In this document: positions 1 through 7,366 of the stretch, one piece after another
Layout of the letters: the number at the start of each line of letters is the position of its first letter
Numbering within the stretch: position 1 is the stretch's first letter
Made by a program: the position numbers and the translations under genes
NCBI GenBank assembly: GCA_019136175.1
Contig: JAGVUS010000076.1
Span: forward strand, 1 to 13,482
Source: Chloroflexota bacterium
GTDB lineage: Bacteria > Chloroflexota > Anaerolineae > Anaerolineales > Anaerolineaceae
Direction: 5' to 3'
Length of the DNA stretch: 13,482 nt
Notes under the pieces: generated by a model
Told to the model about the DNA's origin: nothing
What the model saw: the letters and a program-made list of their open reading frames with translations, nothing else
Database searches by the model: none

Positions 1-542
1 TTGGGCTCCAGCAACCGGCTGTCATAAGGGATGACCTGATCCAGCCACTCCTCCGCACCCGTGTTCATCCATAAAATGGGCTGCTCGGTGCGAATTCGGG
101 TTTTAACGGTTCGATCCTTCCGGGTTTTGTGCTTCACCTCCAGGAAAGACAGGTGGGAATCCATATACTCGCGGCTGCGAACCTTGTACAGGTCTGCCCG
201 ACCGGTCACGTGGAGCTGGTAGAGTTGAAAATCCGGTGTATCAAAATATAGGGTCCGGTACCGATTCAACCGCTGTCCGTTGACGGAGAGAACACGATAT
301 CCTTCCTGCACAGCAGATAACACTTCCAGGAGTTGCTCCGATGCCAGGACAAATTTTGTGTCCATCCGGTTCAATAAAGCTGCTGCATCCATTTCGGGCA
401 GGCTGATGGGAGAAAATCCACCCACCAGGCTGGATAATTCCCGGATTGCTGCCAGTTGCTCTCCATCATCTGTTTGATACATCCCACCCGGATTGCCGTT
501 TGCCTTGCCTGGCATGGTTCTCAACTGATGTGTTTGATACAT
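1..542 (-). CDS. VTC-domain protein, probable polyphosphate polymerase (C-terminus beyond the window)
   Basis: Partial: 180 codons are visible, reading leftward off the edge. VTC domains of the triphosphate-tunnel superfamily make polyphosphate from nucleoside triphosphate in yeast; bacterial homologues are presumed to do the same at the membrane. Visible family landmarks are FSPISLPEM (43-51), RMDTKF (59-64), RYRTLYFDTPDF (94-105), KVRSREY (120-126) and SFLEVKHKTRKDRTVKTR (132-149). Their alternating Arg/Lys/Glu residues fit a tunnel that binds triphosphate and metal. I chose ATG 540-542 because GGAG (550-553) lies 7 bases upstream of it. In-frame ATGs also exist at 597-599, 582-584 and 576-578 upstream and at 480-482 downstream, where the protein again begins MYQT; the domain itself starts after all of them. 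The gene lies 100 bases after the beta-helix lipoprotein gene and is probably co-transcribed with it. In other genomes such pairs often sit with CotH-kinase and DUF4956 genes, which would lie outside this window. The family call is firm; the enzymatic activity is inferred. Confidence 0.88.
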   Translation of the reverse strand, partial: MYQTHQLRTMPGKANGNPGGMYQTDDGEQLAAIRELSSLVGGFSPISLPEMDAAALLNRMDTKFVLASEQLLEVLSAVQEGYRVLSVNGQRLNRYRTLYFDTPDFQLYQLHVTGRADLYKVRSREYMDSHLSFLEVKHKTRKDRTVKTRIRTEQPILWMNTGAEEWLDQVIPYDSRLLEP

Positions 543-549
543 GGTCCAT

Positions 550-553
550 CTCC
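550..553 (-). promoter_or_regulatory. Ribosome binding site deciding the VTC gene start
   Basis: On the minus strand GGAG precedes the ATG at 540-542 by 7 bases. The alternative ATGs in the same frame (597-599, 582-584, 576-578, 480-482) have no comparable purine-rich sequence at the right distance. Confidence 0.6.
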
Positions 554-642
554 ATATTTTGACATCGTTCCCAACCATTTTCATCGTACCGTATTCCATG
601 TAACCAATGGTTTATTTTCCGTATAGACCCATATCCATTGAC

Positions 643-2520
643 CTAAGGTCTTCCGCCCCAGCTTCCACCAGAGCCCAATCGTGTGACGATATCGGAAACC
701 TTGAAACTGGCAAGTTGGGTCCCACTCGAATACGATCCTCCCTGGTACAAACCATCGACAACCGTTCCAGTGGAACTTCCACCGTAAAATATCGTGTACG
801 TTTCCCCCTCCTCCAGCAAGGGTGATGAGAAGGAAAGGGATTGGATATTTTTCCGGGGCACGAAAGTCAGGATATCCTCACCATTGGAATCCTGGATATG
901 AACCAGGGTGCCGGCTTGCAGGGTGGAATTCAGGTTCATCAAGAGCGAATACTGGCTGGAAGATTGATCCGGTGCCTGTGCCATTCCCGCACTGCCAACT
1001 GCCACCAATAACCCGCCAGTAATTTTATACCCGCCGTCATAATCCAACGCTCCGTTCATTTGCTCCGTTGGACCATGAACCAGCACCATGCCATCCGTCA
1101 TCACAATGGCACCATTGATATCCAAACCATCTCCGCCAGCCTCAACGACCACATAACCACCATTGATGTACAGGTAGTATGACCCGCTGTAAGCGAATGC
1201 ATCCTGTCCGGCTGCACCCAGTCTGCCGCCCCGGTTGGGTCGGGTTCCCATACCCGGATTCATCCCTGATCCATCAACGCCACCAGCCACGTTAATGCCA
1301 TCATCACTGGAAATGACATGAATCATACCTGCATTGATGGTAATCACAGCGCTTTCCAGTCCCTCATAAGACTCTGTGATCTGGATATTTCCTCCGTTAA
1401 TCGTGAGAGCGGTATCCGCATGCATTCCATCATCACCCGTGGAGATGAGGAATTCGCCGTTATGGATGATAATATTCCCATTGGAGTGAACGGCATCATC
1501 ATCCGCATCAATCACAAATGTTCCTCCCTCAATCAAAACGCTGACCAATCCCTTGATTCCTTTGATGGAATCAATATTGCTGTTCGTGGAGGTGGAGCCT
1601 GCCCCGGCAGCCAGTGTGATGTTTCCGCCGGTGATCATGACATCGGTTTGGGCTGTGATGGCATCCCCGCCCGACGTAATATTGACTACTCCCCCGTTGA
1701 TGGAAATATATCCACGGGTGGCATCCTCTTCATTGTCCGATTTCAACCCATCCCCCCTGGCATCAATGGTCAGCGTACCTTCCTTGATCACCGCATAATC
1801 CTTGCCCCGGATTCCGTCATCCACGGCTGTGACCTGGATAACACCACCGGCAATGATCAAGCCGTCCTTACTGGCAATCCCATCATTAAAGTTGCCAGAT
1901 ACTGTCAATCCACCACTCCCGGTAATGGTCAGGTCGGCAGCGCTGAACAAGGCAGCGTTGGGCTCATCTTCTTCGGGGTTCTCAAACTGGTATTGAGTAC
2001 CGTCGGTGATGGTATTTTGGGTTTGATCCGCCAGCACGATCATAACCTTTTCCGCATTGACAATATGAATCGGCGCGCTGGTGGAATTTTGAATCTCCAC
2101 GCCGTTAAAAATCAGTCTGACAAGTTCCTCGGCTTCGGTATCTACAACAATCTGCCCCTCCATCAGTTTCCCGCTGATGCTGTAGTTACCGGCAGATGTG
2201 ATGGTTGCCCTGCTGCCATCCACAACCACACCATCCCCTTCAACGGTAATGGTACTGTCATTCAACGCAATGGTTGCCACATCTGACGCATCCCATTGAT
2301 AATCCCCTTCATCATCATGAGTATCATCATTTTCTGCAATCGATTCCGCCACCGTGCCAGCGCCGGTTGGTATTGCCGTGGTTTCCGCCTGGCTCACCGT
2401 TGAATTTTCCGATGGAGCAGCCGTTTCAAAAACGGATGATCCCGGAACCACAGACGTCCCGCAACCTGCCAGGCTGATTGTCATCACCACCACAATAAGA
2501 ATAATCCATACTTTTTTCAT
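643..2520 (-). CDS. Cthe_2159-family (DUF4353) carbohydrate-binding beta-helix lipoprotein
   Basis: 625 residues. Residues 1-20 form a lipoprotein signal: basic MKK, a hydrophobic stretch, and lipobox LAGC with Cys20 as the likely lipidated residue. A low-complexity Ser/Thr/Glu/Asp-rich linker (about 21-80) follows, then a strand-rich N-terminal part (about 81-205). Next come many beta-helix rungs (about 205-480) marked by repeated turns such as VDDGIRGKD (233-241), GDGLKSDN (256-263), DDDAVHSNG (340-348) and GDDGMHAD (362-369). The aspartates fit calcium sites in the helix turns. A Gly/Arg/Pro insert (about 414-440) interrupts the rungs, and the C-terminal beta domain (about 505-605) is typical of the family. 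The namesake from Clostridium thermocellum is a calcium-dependent parallel beta-helix that binds cellulose and acidic polysaccharide; the ligand here is unknown. Start: AGGAG lies 7 bases before ATG. It likely sits on the outer face of the membrane, and the next gene downstream is the VTC protein. Confidence 0.85.
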   Translation of the reverse strand: MKKVWIILIVVVMTISLAGCGTSVVPGSSVFETAAPSENSTVSQAETTAIPTGAGTVAESIAENDDTHDDEGDYQWDASDVATIALNDSTITVEGDGVVVDGSRATITSAGNYSISGKLMEGQIVVDTEAEELVRLIFNGVEIQNSTSAPIHIVNAEKVMIVLADQTQNTITDGTQYQFENPEEDEPNAALFSAADLTITGSGGLTVSGNFNDGIASKDGLIIAGGVIQVTAVDDGIRGKDYAVIKEGTLTIDARGDGLKSDNEEDATRGYISINGGVVNITSGGDAITAQTDVMITGGNITLAAGAGSTSTNSNIDSIKGIKGLVSVLIEGGTFVIDADDDAVHSNGNIIIHNGEFLISTGDDGMHADTALTINGGNIQITESYEGLESAVITINAGMIHVISSDDGINVAGGVDGSGMNPGMGTRPNRGGRLGAAGQDAFAYSGSYYLYINGGYVVVEAGGDGLDINGAIVMTDGMVLVHGPTEQMNGALDYDGGYKITGGLLVAVGSAGMAQAPDQSSSQYSLLMNLNSTLQAGTLVHIQDSNGEDILTFVPRKNIQSLSFSSPLLEEGETYTIFYGGSSTGTVVDGLYQGGSYSSGTQLASFKVSDIVTRLGSGGSWGGRP

Positions 2521-2566
2521 TTATATCTCCTGGTACTCAAATCCATGTTAGTTCAAAGCCACCCTG

Positions 2567-2574
2567 ATTTTATA
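2567..2574 (-). promoter_or_regulatory. Possible -10 region for the beta-helix lipoprotein gene
   Basis: On the minus strand the sequence TATAAAAT contains TAAAAT, a 5-of-6 match to the consensus -10, about 45 bases upstream of the start codon. The place where a -35 box would fall (about 2590-2595) has no consensus match and instead lies inside the proximal copy of the 11-bp tandem repeat (2588-2609), suggesting activator dependence. Confidence 0.35.
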
Positions 2575-2587
2575 AAAATCCCCTCAC

Positions 2588-2609
2588 AATTCGGTATAAA
2601 TCCGGTATA
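2588..2609 (-). repeat. Two tandem 11-bp direct repeats, candidate response-regulator site
   Basis: Read on the minus strand, TATACCGGATT is followed directly by TATACCGAATT, with one mismatch between copies. Head-to-tail repeats with 11-bp spacing are the usual binding pattern of OmpR/PhoB-type response regulators. The pair lies 68-89 bases upstream of the lipoprotein ATG and overlaps the expected -35 position. The repeat is directly visible; the binding role is inferred, and no regulator gene is present in the window. Confidence 0.4.
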
Positions 2610-2650
2610 GATCGCCCAGACAATACGGATTATCCTCTTGCTTCCCTAAA

Positions 2651-2679
2651 CAACAAGGCACCCTTGTGGTGCCTTGTTG
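2651..2679 (-). terminator. Hairpin terminator downstream of pgi
   Basis: A perfect 12-bp inverted repeat (2651-2662 pairing with 2668-2679) encloses a 5-base loop. It begins about 30 bases after the pgi stop codon. On the minus strand the stem ends in TTGTTG and continues TTTAGGG, so the U-tract is present but short. It separates the kdgK-pgm-pgi operon from the lipoprotein/VTC unit that lies in the same direction. Confidence 0.65.
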
Positions 2680-2709
2680 TGTGCTTTCTTCCAGATATTT
2701 ACCGGGAAT

Positions 2710-4362
2710 TTATTGTTTCTGCTGATACTCCTTAATGGTATTCATCAATCCGTTGGTCGAGGAATCATGCGAAGTGATGGGCGAAGCGTCCATTAACTCC
2801 GGGAGTATCCGCCTGGCAAGCTGCTTGCCCAGTTCCACTCCCATCTGGTCAAACGAATTCACATCCCAAATCACCCCCTGGGTGAATATCTTGTGTTCAT
2901 AAAAAGCAATCAATGCTCCGAGAACGCCTGGCGTTAACCGCGGATACAGAAAGGAATTGGTGGGACGGTTGCCCGGGAATGTTTTTGCCCGAATCAGCGT
3001 ATTCAACCGGTCTCCCATATATCCCTGTTGTTCCAATTCCGCCCGCGCTTCCTCCGCTGTCTTGCCCCGCATTAATGCCTCGGTCTGCGCCAGGTAATTG
3101 GAGAGAAGAATGGGATGATGGTCCCCCAGTGGATTTTGACTGTTTGCCGCTGCCAGGAAATCACAGGGAATCAACCGGGTTCCCTGGTGAATCAGCTGGT
3201 AAAAGGCATGCTGACCATTCGTGCCGGGCTGACCCCAAATCACGGGACCGGTTGGATAATCCACCGGCTCCCCCTGGCGCGTGACACCCTTTCCATTGCT
3301 CTCCATGTCCCCTTGCTGAAAATAAGAAGGGAAATGAACCAGGTACTGGTCATAGGGAAGGATGGCGTGGGATGAAGCCCCAAAAAAGTTGTTATACCAT
3401 ACTCCCAGCATCGCCATGAGAACGGGGATATTTTGTTCCAGGGGTGCTGTGCGGAAATGCACGTCTGCCTGATGCGCACCATCCAGCAGTTCTTCAAACC
3501 GGTCCATTCCCAGCAGGATGGCAATCGACAAACCAATGGCGGACCAGAGGGAATACCGCCCACCAACCCAATCCCAGAATTCAAACATATTGCGGGGATC
3601 GATCCCAAACCTGGTGACCGCATCGGTATTGGTGGACATGGCTACAAAATGATGCGCAACCGCTGCTTCACCATGAGCGGTTTTCAGCAGCCAGGCACGC
3701 GCCGAATGGGCATTGGTCATGGTTTCCTGCGTGGTAAAGGTCTTGGATGCCACCAGGAACAGAGTGGTTTTGGGATTCAGCCGCTTTAAGGTTTCCACCA
3801 GATCCGTGCCATCCACGTTGGAGACAAAATGAACGCTCAGCCCTGGGTGGGCATACGGTTTCAATGCTTCACAGACCATCTTGGGACCCAGGTCTGAGCC
3901 GCCAATCCCAATATTCACAACATCCGTAATGACTTCACCTGAATAGCCCTTCCATTCACCAGATCGTACTGCTTCGGAAAAGGCGCGCATTTTTGCCAGC
4001 ACACGGTTGACTTCGGGCATCACGTCCTGCCCATCCACAATGACAGGGGTATTGGAACGATTTCGCAGGGCAACATGCAGTACGGCACGTTCCTCGGTAT
4101 TGTTGATTTTTTCACCCGAGAACATCGCCCTGATAAACTCATCAAGACCTGCTTCCCGAGCCAGTTCCATGAGCAGGGGGACAGTCTCGACCGTGATCCG
4201 GTTCTTGGAATAATCAAACAGGATTTCACCCAGCTTCACAGAGAATCGCTCAAACCGCCGGGGGTCCTGGTCAAACAGGTCCCGCATATGCAGTTGTGAG
4301 ATATCCTGGTAATGCCGGGATAATTTCTGCCAGCTGGGTAAATGGGTTAACCGCGTCATCAT
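2710..4362 (-). CDS. pgi: Glucose-6-phosphate isomerase
   Basis: 550 residues, the normal length of the long bacterial/eukaryotic PGI type (E. coli 549). It interconverts glucose-6-phosphate and fructose-6-phosphate in the cytoplasm. Family landmarks are all present: NIGIGGSDLGP (150-160), the phosphate-site segment SKTFTTQET (206-214), the signature DWVGGRYSLWSAIGL (264-278), GDMESNGKG (351-359) with catalytic Glu354, GTNGQHAF (380-387) with His385, and the C-terminal signature FDQMGVELGK (504-513) with Lys513. The start could be either of two adjacent ATGs (4360-4362 or 4357-4359); GGAG lies 9 bases before the first. It is the last gene of the minus-strand operon, 22 bases after pgm, and is followed by a hairpin at 2651-2679. 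No missing residues or frame breaks were seen. Confidence 0.98.
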   Translation of the reverse strand: MMTRLTHLPSWQKLSRHYQDISQLHMRDLFDQDPRRFERFSVKLGEILFDYSKNRITVETVPLLMELAREAGLDEFIRAMFSGEKINNTEERAVLHVALRNRSNTPVIVDGQDVMPEVNRVLAKMRAFSEAVRSGEWKGYSGEVITDVVNIGIGGSDLGPKMVCEALKPYAHPGLSVHFVSNVDGTDLVETLKRLNPKTTLFLVASKTFTTQETMTNAHSARAWLLKTAHGEAAVAHHFVAMSTNTDAVTRFGIDPRNMFEFWDWVGGRYSLWSAIGLSIAILLGMDRFEELLDGAHQADVHFRTAPLEQNIPVLMAMLGVWYNNFFGASSHAILPYDQYLVHFPSYFQQGDMESNGKGVTRQGEPVDYPTGPVIWGQPGTNGQHAFYQLIHQGTRLIPCDFLAAANSQNPLGDHHPILLSNYLAQTEALMRGKTAEEARAELEQQGYMGDRLNTLIRAKTFPGNRPTNSFLYPRLTPGVLGALIAFYEHKIFTQGVIWDVNSFDQMGVELGKQLARRILPELMDASPITSHDSSTNGLMNTIKEYQQKQ

Positions 4363-4384
4363 TTCATTCCACTCCGTGCAACTT

Positions 4385-6028
4385 TCAGGATTTCAGGGCA
4401 GCATCCACAATCGCCTGGGCTTCCAGTTGGATTGTTGCCAGATGCTCCGGGCTGATAAAACTTTCAGCATAAATCTTATAGACGTTTTCGGTTCCGGAGG
4501 GTCTGGCTGCAAACCATCCGTTGGCAGTGACCACTTTTAAGCCGCCAATGGGCGCATCATTGAAGGGGGCGCGGGTCAGTTTGGATGTGATCTGGTCGCC
4601 AGCCAGCTGCCCAGCCTCCACCTGTTCCGGTGAGAGGTTTCCCAGGACAGCCTTTCCCGCAGGCGTGACAGGCGCATCCTTGCGTGCATACCAGGCTTTA
4701 CCAAATCTTTCCTCCAACTCCTGGTAATGTTCGCCCGGATCCCTGCCTGTTACTGCCAGGATTTCCGCAGCCAGCAGGTCCATGATAAAGCCGTCCTTGT
4801 CCGTGGTCCAGACCCTGCCATCATGCCGAAGGAAGGACGCTCCTGCGCTTTCCTCTCCACCAAAACCAAATGAACCATCCAGCAAGCCATCTACAAACCA
4901 CTTAAAGCCAACCGGCACCTCGCACAACCTGCGGTCCAGGGATGCAGCCACCCTGTCAATCATGGAACTGGAGACCAGTGTCTTCCCAATGGCAACCGCC
5001 CTGCCCCAGCCAGGGCGATGTTGGAACAGGTACCAGATGGTGGTTGCCAGGTAGTGGTTGGGGTTCATCAGACCCACGCTCCGGGTGACAATCCCATGGC
5101 GGTCGTAATCAGTGTCGTTGCCAAAAGCAATATCAAAATGATCCTTCAAGTCCACCAGGCTCGCCATGGCATACGGAGAGGAACAATCCATCCGGATTTT
5201 TCCATCATGATCGAGCGTCATAAACGCAAACGTGGGATCCACCCGGGGATTCACCACCTCCACCTGGAGCCTGTACATTTCTGCAATGGGCGCCCAATAT
5301 GCCACACCAGAGCCGCCCATGGGATCCACTCCAATCTTCAACCCGGCTGCAGCAATCTGATCCATTTGCACAACATGGCGCAAACCTTCCACGTACGGCA
5401 TAACATAATCCACATGATGGGTGGTGGCTGCCTTGAGAGCCTTTTCCACGGGAATCCTGTGGACTTCCTTCATCCCGTTTGCCATGATTTGATTGGCTCG
5501 GTCCTGAATCCACCTGGTGGTAACAGTATCCGCCGGTCCGGCGGAAGGCGGGTTATATTTGAAACCGCCATCCTCCGGCGGGTTGTGTGAAGGGGTGATG
5601 ACCACACCATCCGCCAAGCCCGAAGATCGTCCCCGATTATAAGTCAGGATGGCGAGAGAAATTACTGGGGTGGGAGTGTAGCCCAACCCCTGTTGAATCA
5701 CAACCTCCACAGCATTGGCTGCAAACACCTCCAACGCCGTGTACATGGCGGGCTCGGAAAGGGCATGGGTATCCATCCCCATGTACAATGGACCGGAATA
5801 GCCCTGTATTTTGCGGTACTCACAGATTGCCTGGCTGATGGCAAGGATATGGGCTTCATTAAAACTATAGGTGTGAGATGATCCACGATGTCCTGATGTG
5901 CCAAACGCCACCCTGTGGGCTGGCTGACCCGGATCGGGCTGATTGGTATAATATGCCGATACCAGACGAGGAACATTAACAAGCATTTCGTGGGGTGCCA
6001 ATTTTCCTGCCAGCTGATGGGTGCTCAT
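4385..6028 (-). CDS. pgm: Phosphoglucomutase, alpha-D-glucose specific
   Basis: 547 residues, colinear with E. coli Pgm (546). It interconverts glucose-1-phosphate and glucose-6-phosphate, linking glycogen and sugar-nucleotide synthesis to central metabolism. The N-terminus resembles the E. coli type, with FGTSGHRGS (42-50) near the start. The active-site loop TPSHNPPEDGG (145-155) carries the phosphoserine Ser147. The metal loop is GNDTDYDRHG (303-312) with Asp305, Asp307 and Asp309. The sugar-binding loop is GGEESAG (390-396), and the phosphate-binding loop is RPSGTEN (509-515). GGAGG lies 4 bases upstream of the ATG. It sits between the kdgK-like kinase (35-base gap) and pgi (22-base gap), so a joint transcript is likely and its product is the substrate of the next enzyme. 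All key residues are intact. Confidence 0.97.
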   Translation of the reverse strand: MSTHQLAGKLAPHEMLVNVPRLVSAYYTNQPDPGQPAHRVAFGTSGHRGSSHTYSFNEAHILAISQAICEYRKIQGYSGPLYMGMDTHALSEPAMYTALEVFAANAVEVVIQQGLGYTPTPVISLAILTYNRGRSSGLADGVVITPSHNPPEDGGFKYNPPSAGPADTVTTRWIQDRANQIMANGMKEVHRIPVEKALKAATTHHVDYVMPYVEGLRHVVQMDQIAAAGLKIGVDPMGGSGVAYWAPIAEMYRLQVEVVNPRVDPTFAFMTLDHDGKIRMDCSSPYAMASLVDLKDHFDIAFGNDTDYDRHGIVTRSVGLMNPNHYLATTIWYLFQHRPGWGRAVAIGKTLVSSSMIDRVAASLDRRLCEVPVGFKWFVDGLLDGSFGFGGEESAGASFLRHDGRVWTTDKDGFIMDLLAAEILAVTGRDPGEHYQELEERFGKAWYARKDAPVTPAGKAVLGNLSPEQVEAGQLAGDQITSKLTRAPFNDAPIGGLKVVTANGWFAARPSGTENVYKIYAESFISPEHLATIQLEAQAIVDAALKS

Positions 6029-6063
6029 CCTACCTCCAATCCGTTATCCATGAATATCCCTAA

Positions 6064-7143
6064 TTATCGCTGAATTCTGGCGGAGCCGCCCTTAACAAAC
6101 GCCCGCACTTGTTCCAGGGTTGCCATGGTGGTATCGCCCGGGAAAGTGGTCAGTAGAGCACCGTGCGCCCAACCCAGGTTGACAGCCTGCTGTGGTTCCT
6201 CGCCGGTCAGCAAGCCATAGAACAACCCGGCAGCAAACCCATCCCCGCCGCCCACCCGGTCATACACATCCAGTTCGGCGGTCGGGGAGAGATGGATTTG
6301 ACCATTCATCCAGGCAACCGCCGCCCAACTGTGCCGGTTGGTGGAATGGACTTCGCGCAGTGTTGTTGCGACCACCTTGATCTTTGGATACTTTTCCAAC
6401 ACATTGTCTATCATTCCAATAAATACCGCCGGATCGAGTTTTGATTTTGCTGTAACATTTGGACCGGGAATTCCCAGCCCCAGCTGCAGGTCCTCTTCAT
6501 TGCCCACCAGGACATCCACATTCTCCACAATCCGCCGGATGATTGACTGCGCCCGGGTCTCCCCGCCCCAGATATTCCATAACTTTGCGCGGTAATTCAA
6601 GTCGAAAGATGTGATCGCCCCGGCAGCCCGGGCTGCCTGCATGGCTTCAATGATCACCTCCCCAGTAGTTTCTGAGAGAGCGGCAAAAATACCCCCACTA
6701 TGCAGCCACCGAACGCCATCAGAAAAGATCGCCTGCCAGTCAAAATCCCCAGGTTTGAGCAAAGCTGCCGCTTCGTTGGAGCGATTGTAAAAAACAACCG
6801 GAGGGCGGATTCCGTAGCCCCGGTCACTATACACAGTTGCCATGTTCGGTCCATTCACCCCGTTATGGGCAAAGTGCTTATAAACAGGTCGGACGCCCAT
6901 CGCCCGTACCCGCTCGGCAATCAGTTCCCCAATCGGGTAATCCACCATGGCTGTGACAATCGCCGTATTGAGCCGGAAACAATTCGCCAGATTGGCAGCT
7001 ACATTGAACTCCCCCCCGCTGACATGAATCGTCCATTCGGATGATTTGTGAAACGGCACCACGCCGGGATCCACCCGGTGAACCAGTGCCCCCAGCGAAG
7101 CCAGGTCAATGGCTCCATGGATTGGTATATTGAGGATTGTCAT
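6064..7143 (-). CDS. kdgK: PfkB-family sugar kinase, probable 2-keto-3-deoxygluconate kinase
   Basis: 359 residues from the chosen ATG. PfkB/ribokinase-fold enzymes transfer the ATP gamma-phosphate to a sugar hydroxyl; a KDG kinase makes 2-keto-3-deoxy-6-phosphogluconate, the last step before the KDPG aldolase cleavage. Visible are the substrate-binding GGEFNVAANLA (43-53), the segment FDLNYRAKLW (180-189) usual in KDG kinases, and the signature DRVGGGDGFAAGL (295-307) with catalytic base Asp301. I prefer ATG 7141-7143 over an in-frame TTG at 7180-7182 because AGGA (7151-7154) lies 7 bases upstream and the family N-terminus begins about here. It is the first gene of the minus-strand operon with pgm and pgi, and is divergent from an SDR of the mannonate/fructuronate type, which supports a hexuronate-acid substrate. 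Another 2-keto-sugar acid or fructose-like substrate cannot be excluded. Confidence 0.85.
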   Translation of the reverse strand: MTILNIPIHGAIDLASLGALVHRVDPGVVPFHKSSEWTIHVSGGEFNVAANLANCFRLNTAIVTAMVDYPIGELIAERVRAMGVRPVYKHFAHNGVNGPNMATVYSDRGYGIRPPVVFYNRSNEAAALLKPGDFDWQAIFSDGVRWLHSGGIFAALSETTGEVIIEAMQAARAAGAITSFDLNYRAKLWNIWGGETRAQSIIRRIVENVDVLVGNEEDLQLGLGIPGPNVTAKSKLDPAVFIGMIDNVLEKYPKIKVVATTLREVHSTNRHSWAAVAWMNGQIHLSPTAELDVYDRVGGGDGFAAGLFYGLLTGEEPQQAVNLGWAHGALLTTFPGDTTMATLEQVRAFVKGGSARIQR

Positions 7144-7150
7144 GAGAATG

Positions 7151-7154
7151 TCCT
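7151..7154 (-). promoter_or_regulatory. Ribosome binding site deciding the kdgK start
   Basis: On the minus strand AGGA is followed by 7 bases and then ATG at 7141-7143. It lies inside the 13-codon extension that a TTG start at 7182 would add, arguing against that longer form. Confidence 0.65.
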
Positions 7155-7215
7155 TTCGTATGGTCCAGTGGACTTCCGCCAAACCAGCGGAAATGATAAT
7201 TTTTGGGATCGATTA

Positions 7216-7221
7216 ATCATA
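7216..7221 (-). promoter_or_regulatory. Weak -10 candidate for the kdgK-pgm-pgi operon
   Basis: TATGAT on the minus strand matches the consensus -10 in 5 of 6 positions and lies about 70 bases upstream of the kdgK ATG. No recognisable -35 is present at 15-18 bases. That position is occupied by the left arm of the inverted repeat 7237-7260, so regulation there is plausible. Confidence 0.3.
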
Positions 7222-7236
7222 CATCCAAATAATTAA

Positions 7237-7260
7237 CATTGGGAGGGAGATCAACCAATG
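7237..7260. promoter_or_regulatory. Inverted repeat CATTGG-N12-CCAATG, candidate operator
   Basis: Perfect 6-bp arms (7237-7242 and 7255-7260) lie in the divergent spacer between kdgK and the SDR gene. The repeat overlaps where the -35 of the leftward promoter would be. A regulator site is an inference; no regulator gene is present in the window. Confidence 0.35.
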
Positions 7261-7262
7261 AA

Positions 7263-7297
7263 CAAAATGTGCATACAGTTGCAATATGCATCTTGTG
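7263..7297. promoter_or_regulatory. Imperfect palindrome around TGCATA-N9-TATGCA, candidate operator
   Basis: The core arms TGCATA (7270-7275) and TATGCA (7285-7290) are perfect. The dyad extends outward with partial pairing to 7263 and 7297, centred on 7280. It ends 5 bases before the likely -35 box (7302-7307) of the rightward operon, a usual place for an activator or overlapping repressor. I cannot name the protein family that would bind it. Confidence 0.45.
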
Positions 7298-7301
7298 ATG
7301 G

Positions 7302-7329
7302 TGGACATTATTAAATTTACAGGTAGAAT
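7302..7329 (+). promoter_or_regulatory. Promoter for the SDR-LarA-gnd-tkt-tal operon
   Basis: TGGACA (7302-7307, 5 of 6 to TTGACA) and TAGAAT (7324-7329, 5 of 6 to TATAAT) are separated by 16 bases. This predicts a start point near 7336 and a leader of about 30 bases. An overlapping extended -10, TGTTATAAA (7329-7337), offers a second possible start a few bases further on. Confidence 0.6.
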
Positions 7330-7366
7330 GTTATAAAAATGATTACCATTTCTTAAAGAGGTGACC

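Noticed and set aside
1318..2286. 322-codon open frame on the plus strand
   Set aside because: It lies fully antisense to the beta-helix lipoprotein gene. It arises from that gene's repetitive, biased codons, and has no ribosome site or recognisable domain.
643..2520. Tandem DNA repeat array in the lipoprotein gene
   Set aside because: The periodic pattern is at protein level (degenerate Gly/Asp beta-helix rungs); the DNA is not a clean tandem repeat.
5018..5590. 190-codon plus-strand open frame
   Set aside because: Antisense shadow of pgm; His-rich and low-quality composition, with no ribosome site.
7144..7182. TTG start giving kdgK 13 more residues
   Set aside because: AGGA at 7151-7154 sits correctly for the ATG at 7141-7143, and the extra residues do not resemble the family.
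7361..7366. GTG start for the SDR two codons upstream
   Set aside because: Its own bases belong to the GAGG ribosome site, which is correctly placed for ATG 7367.
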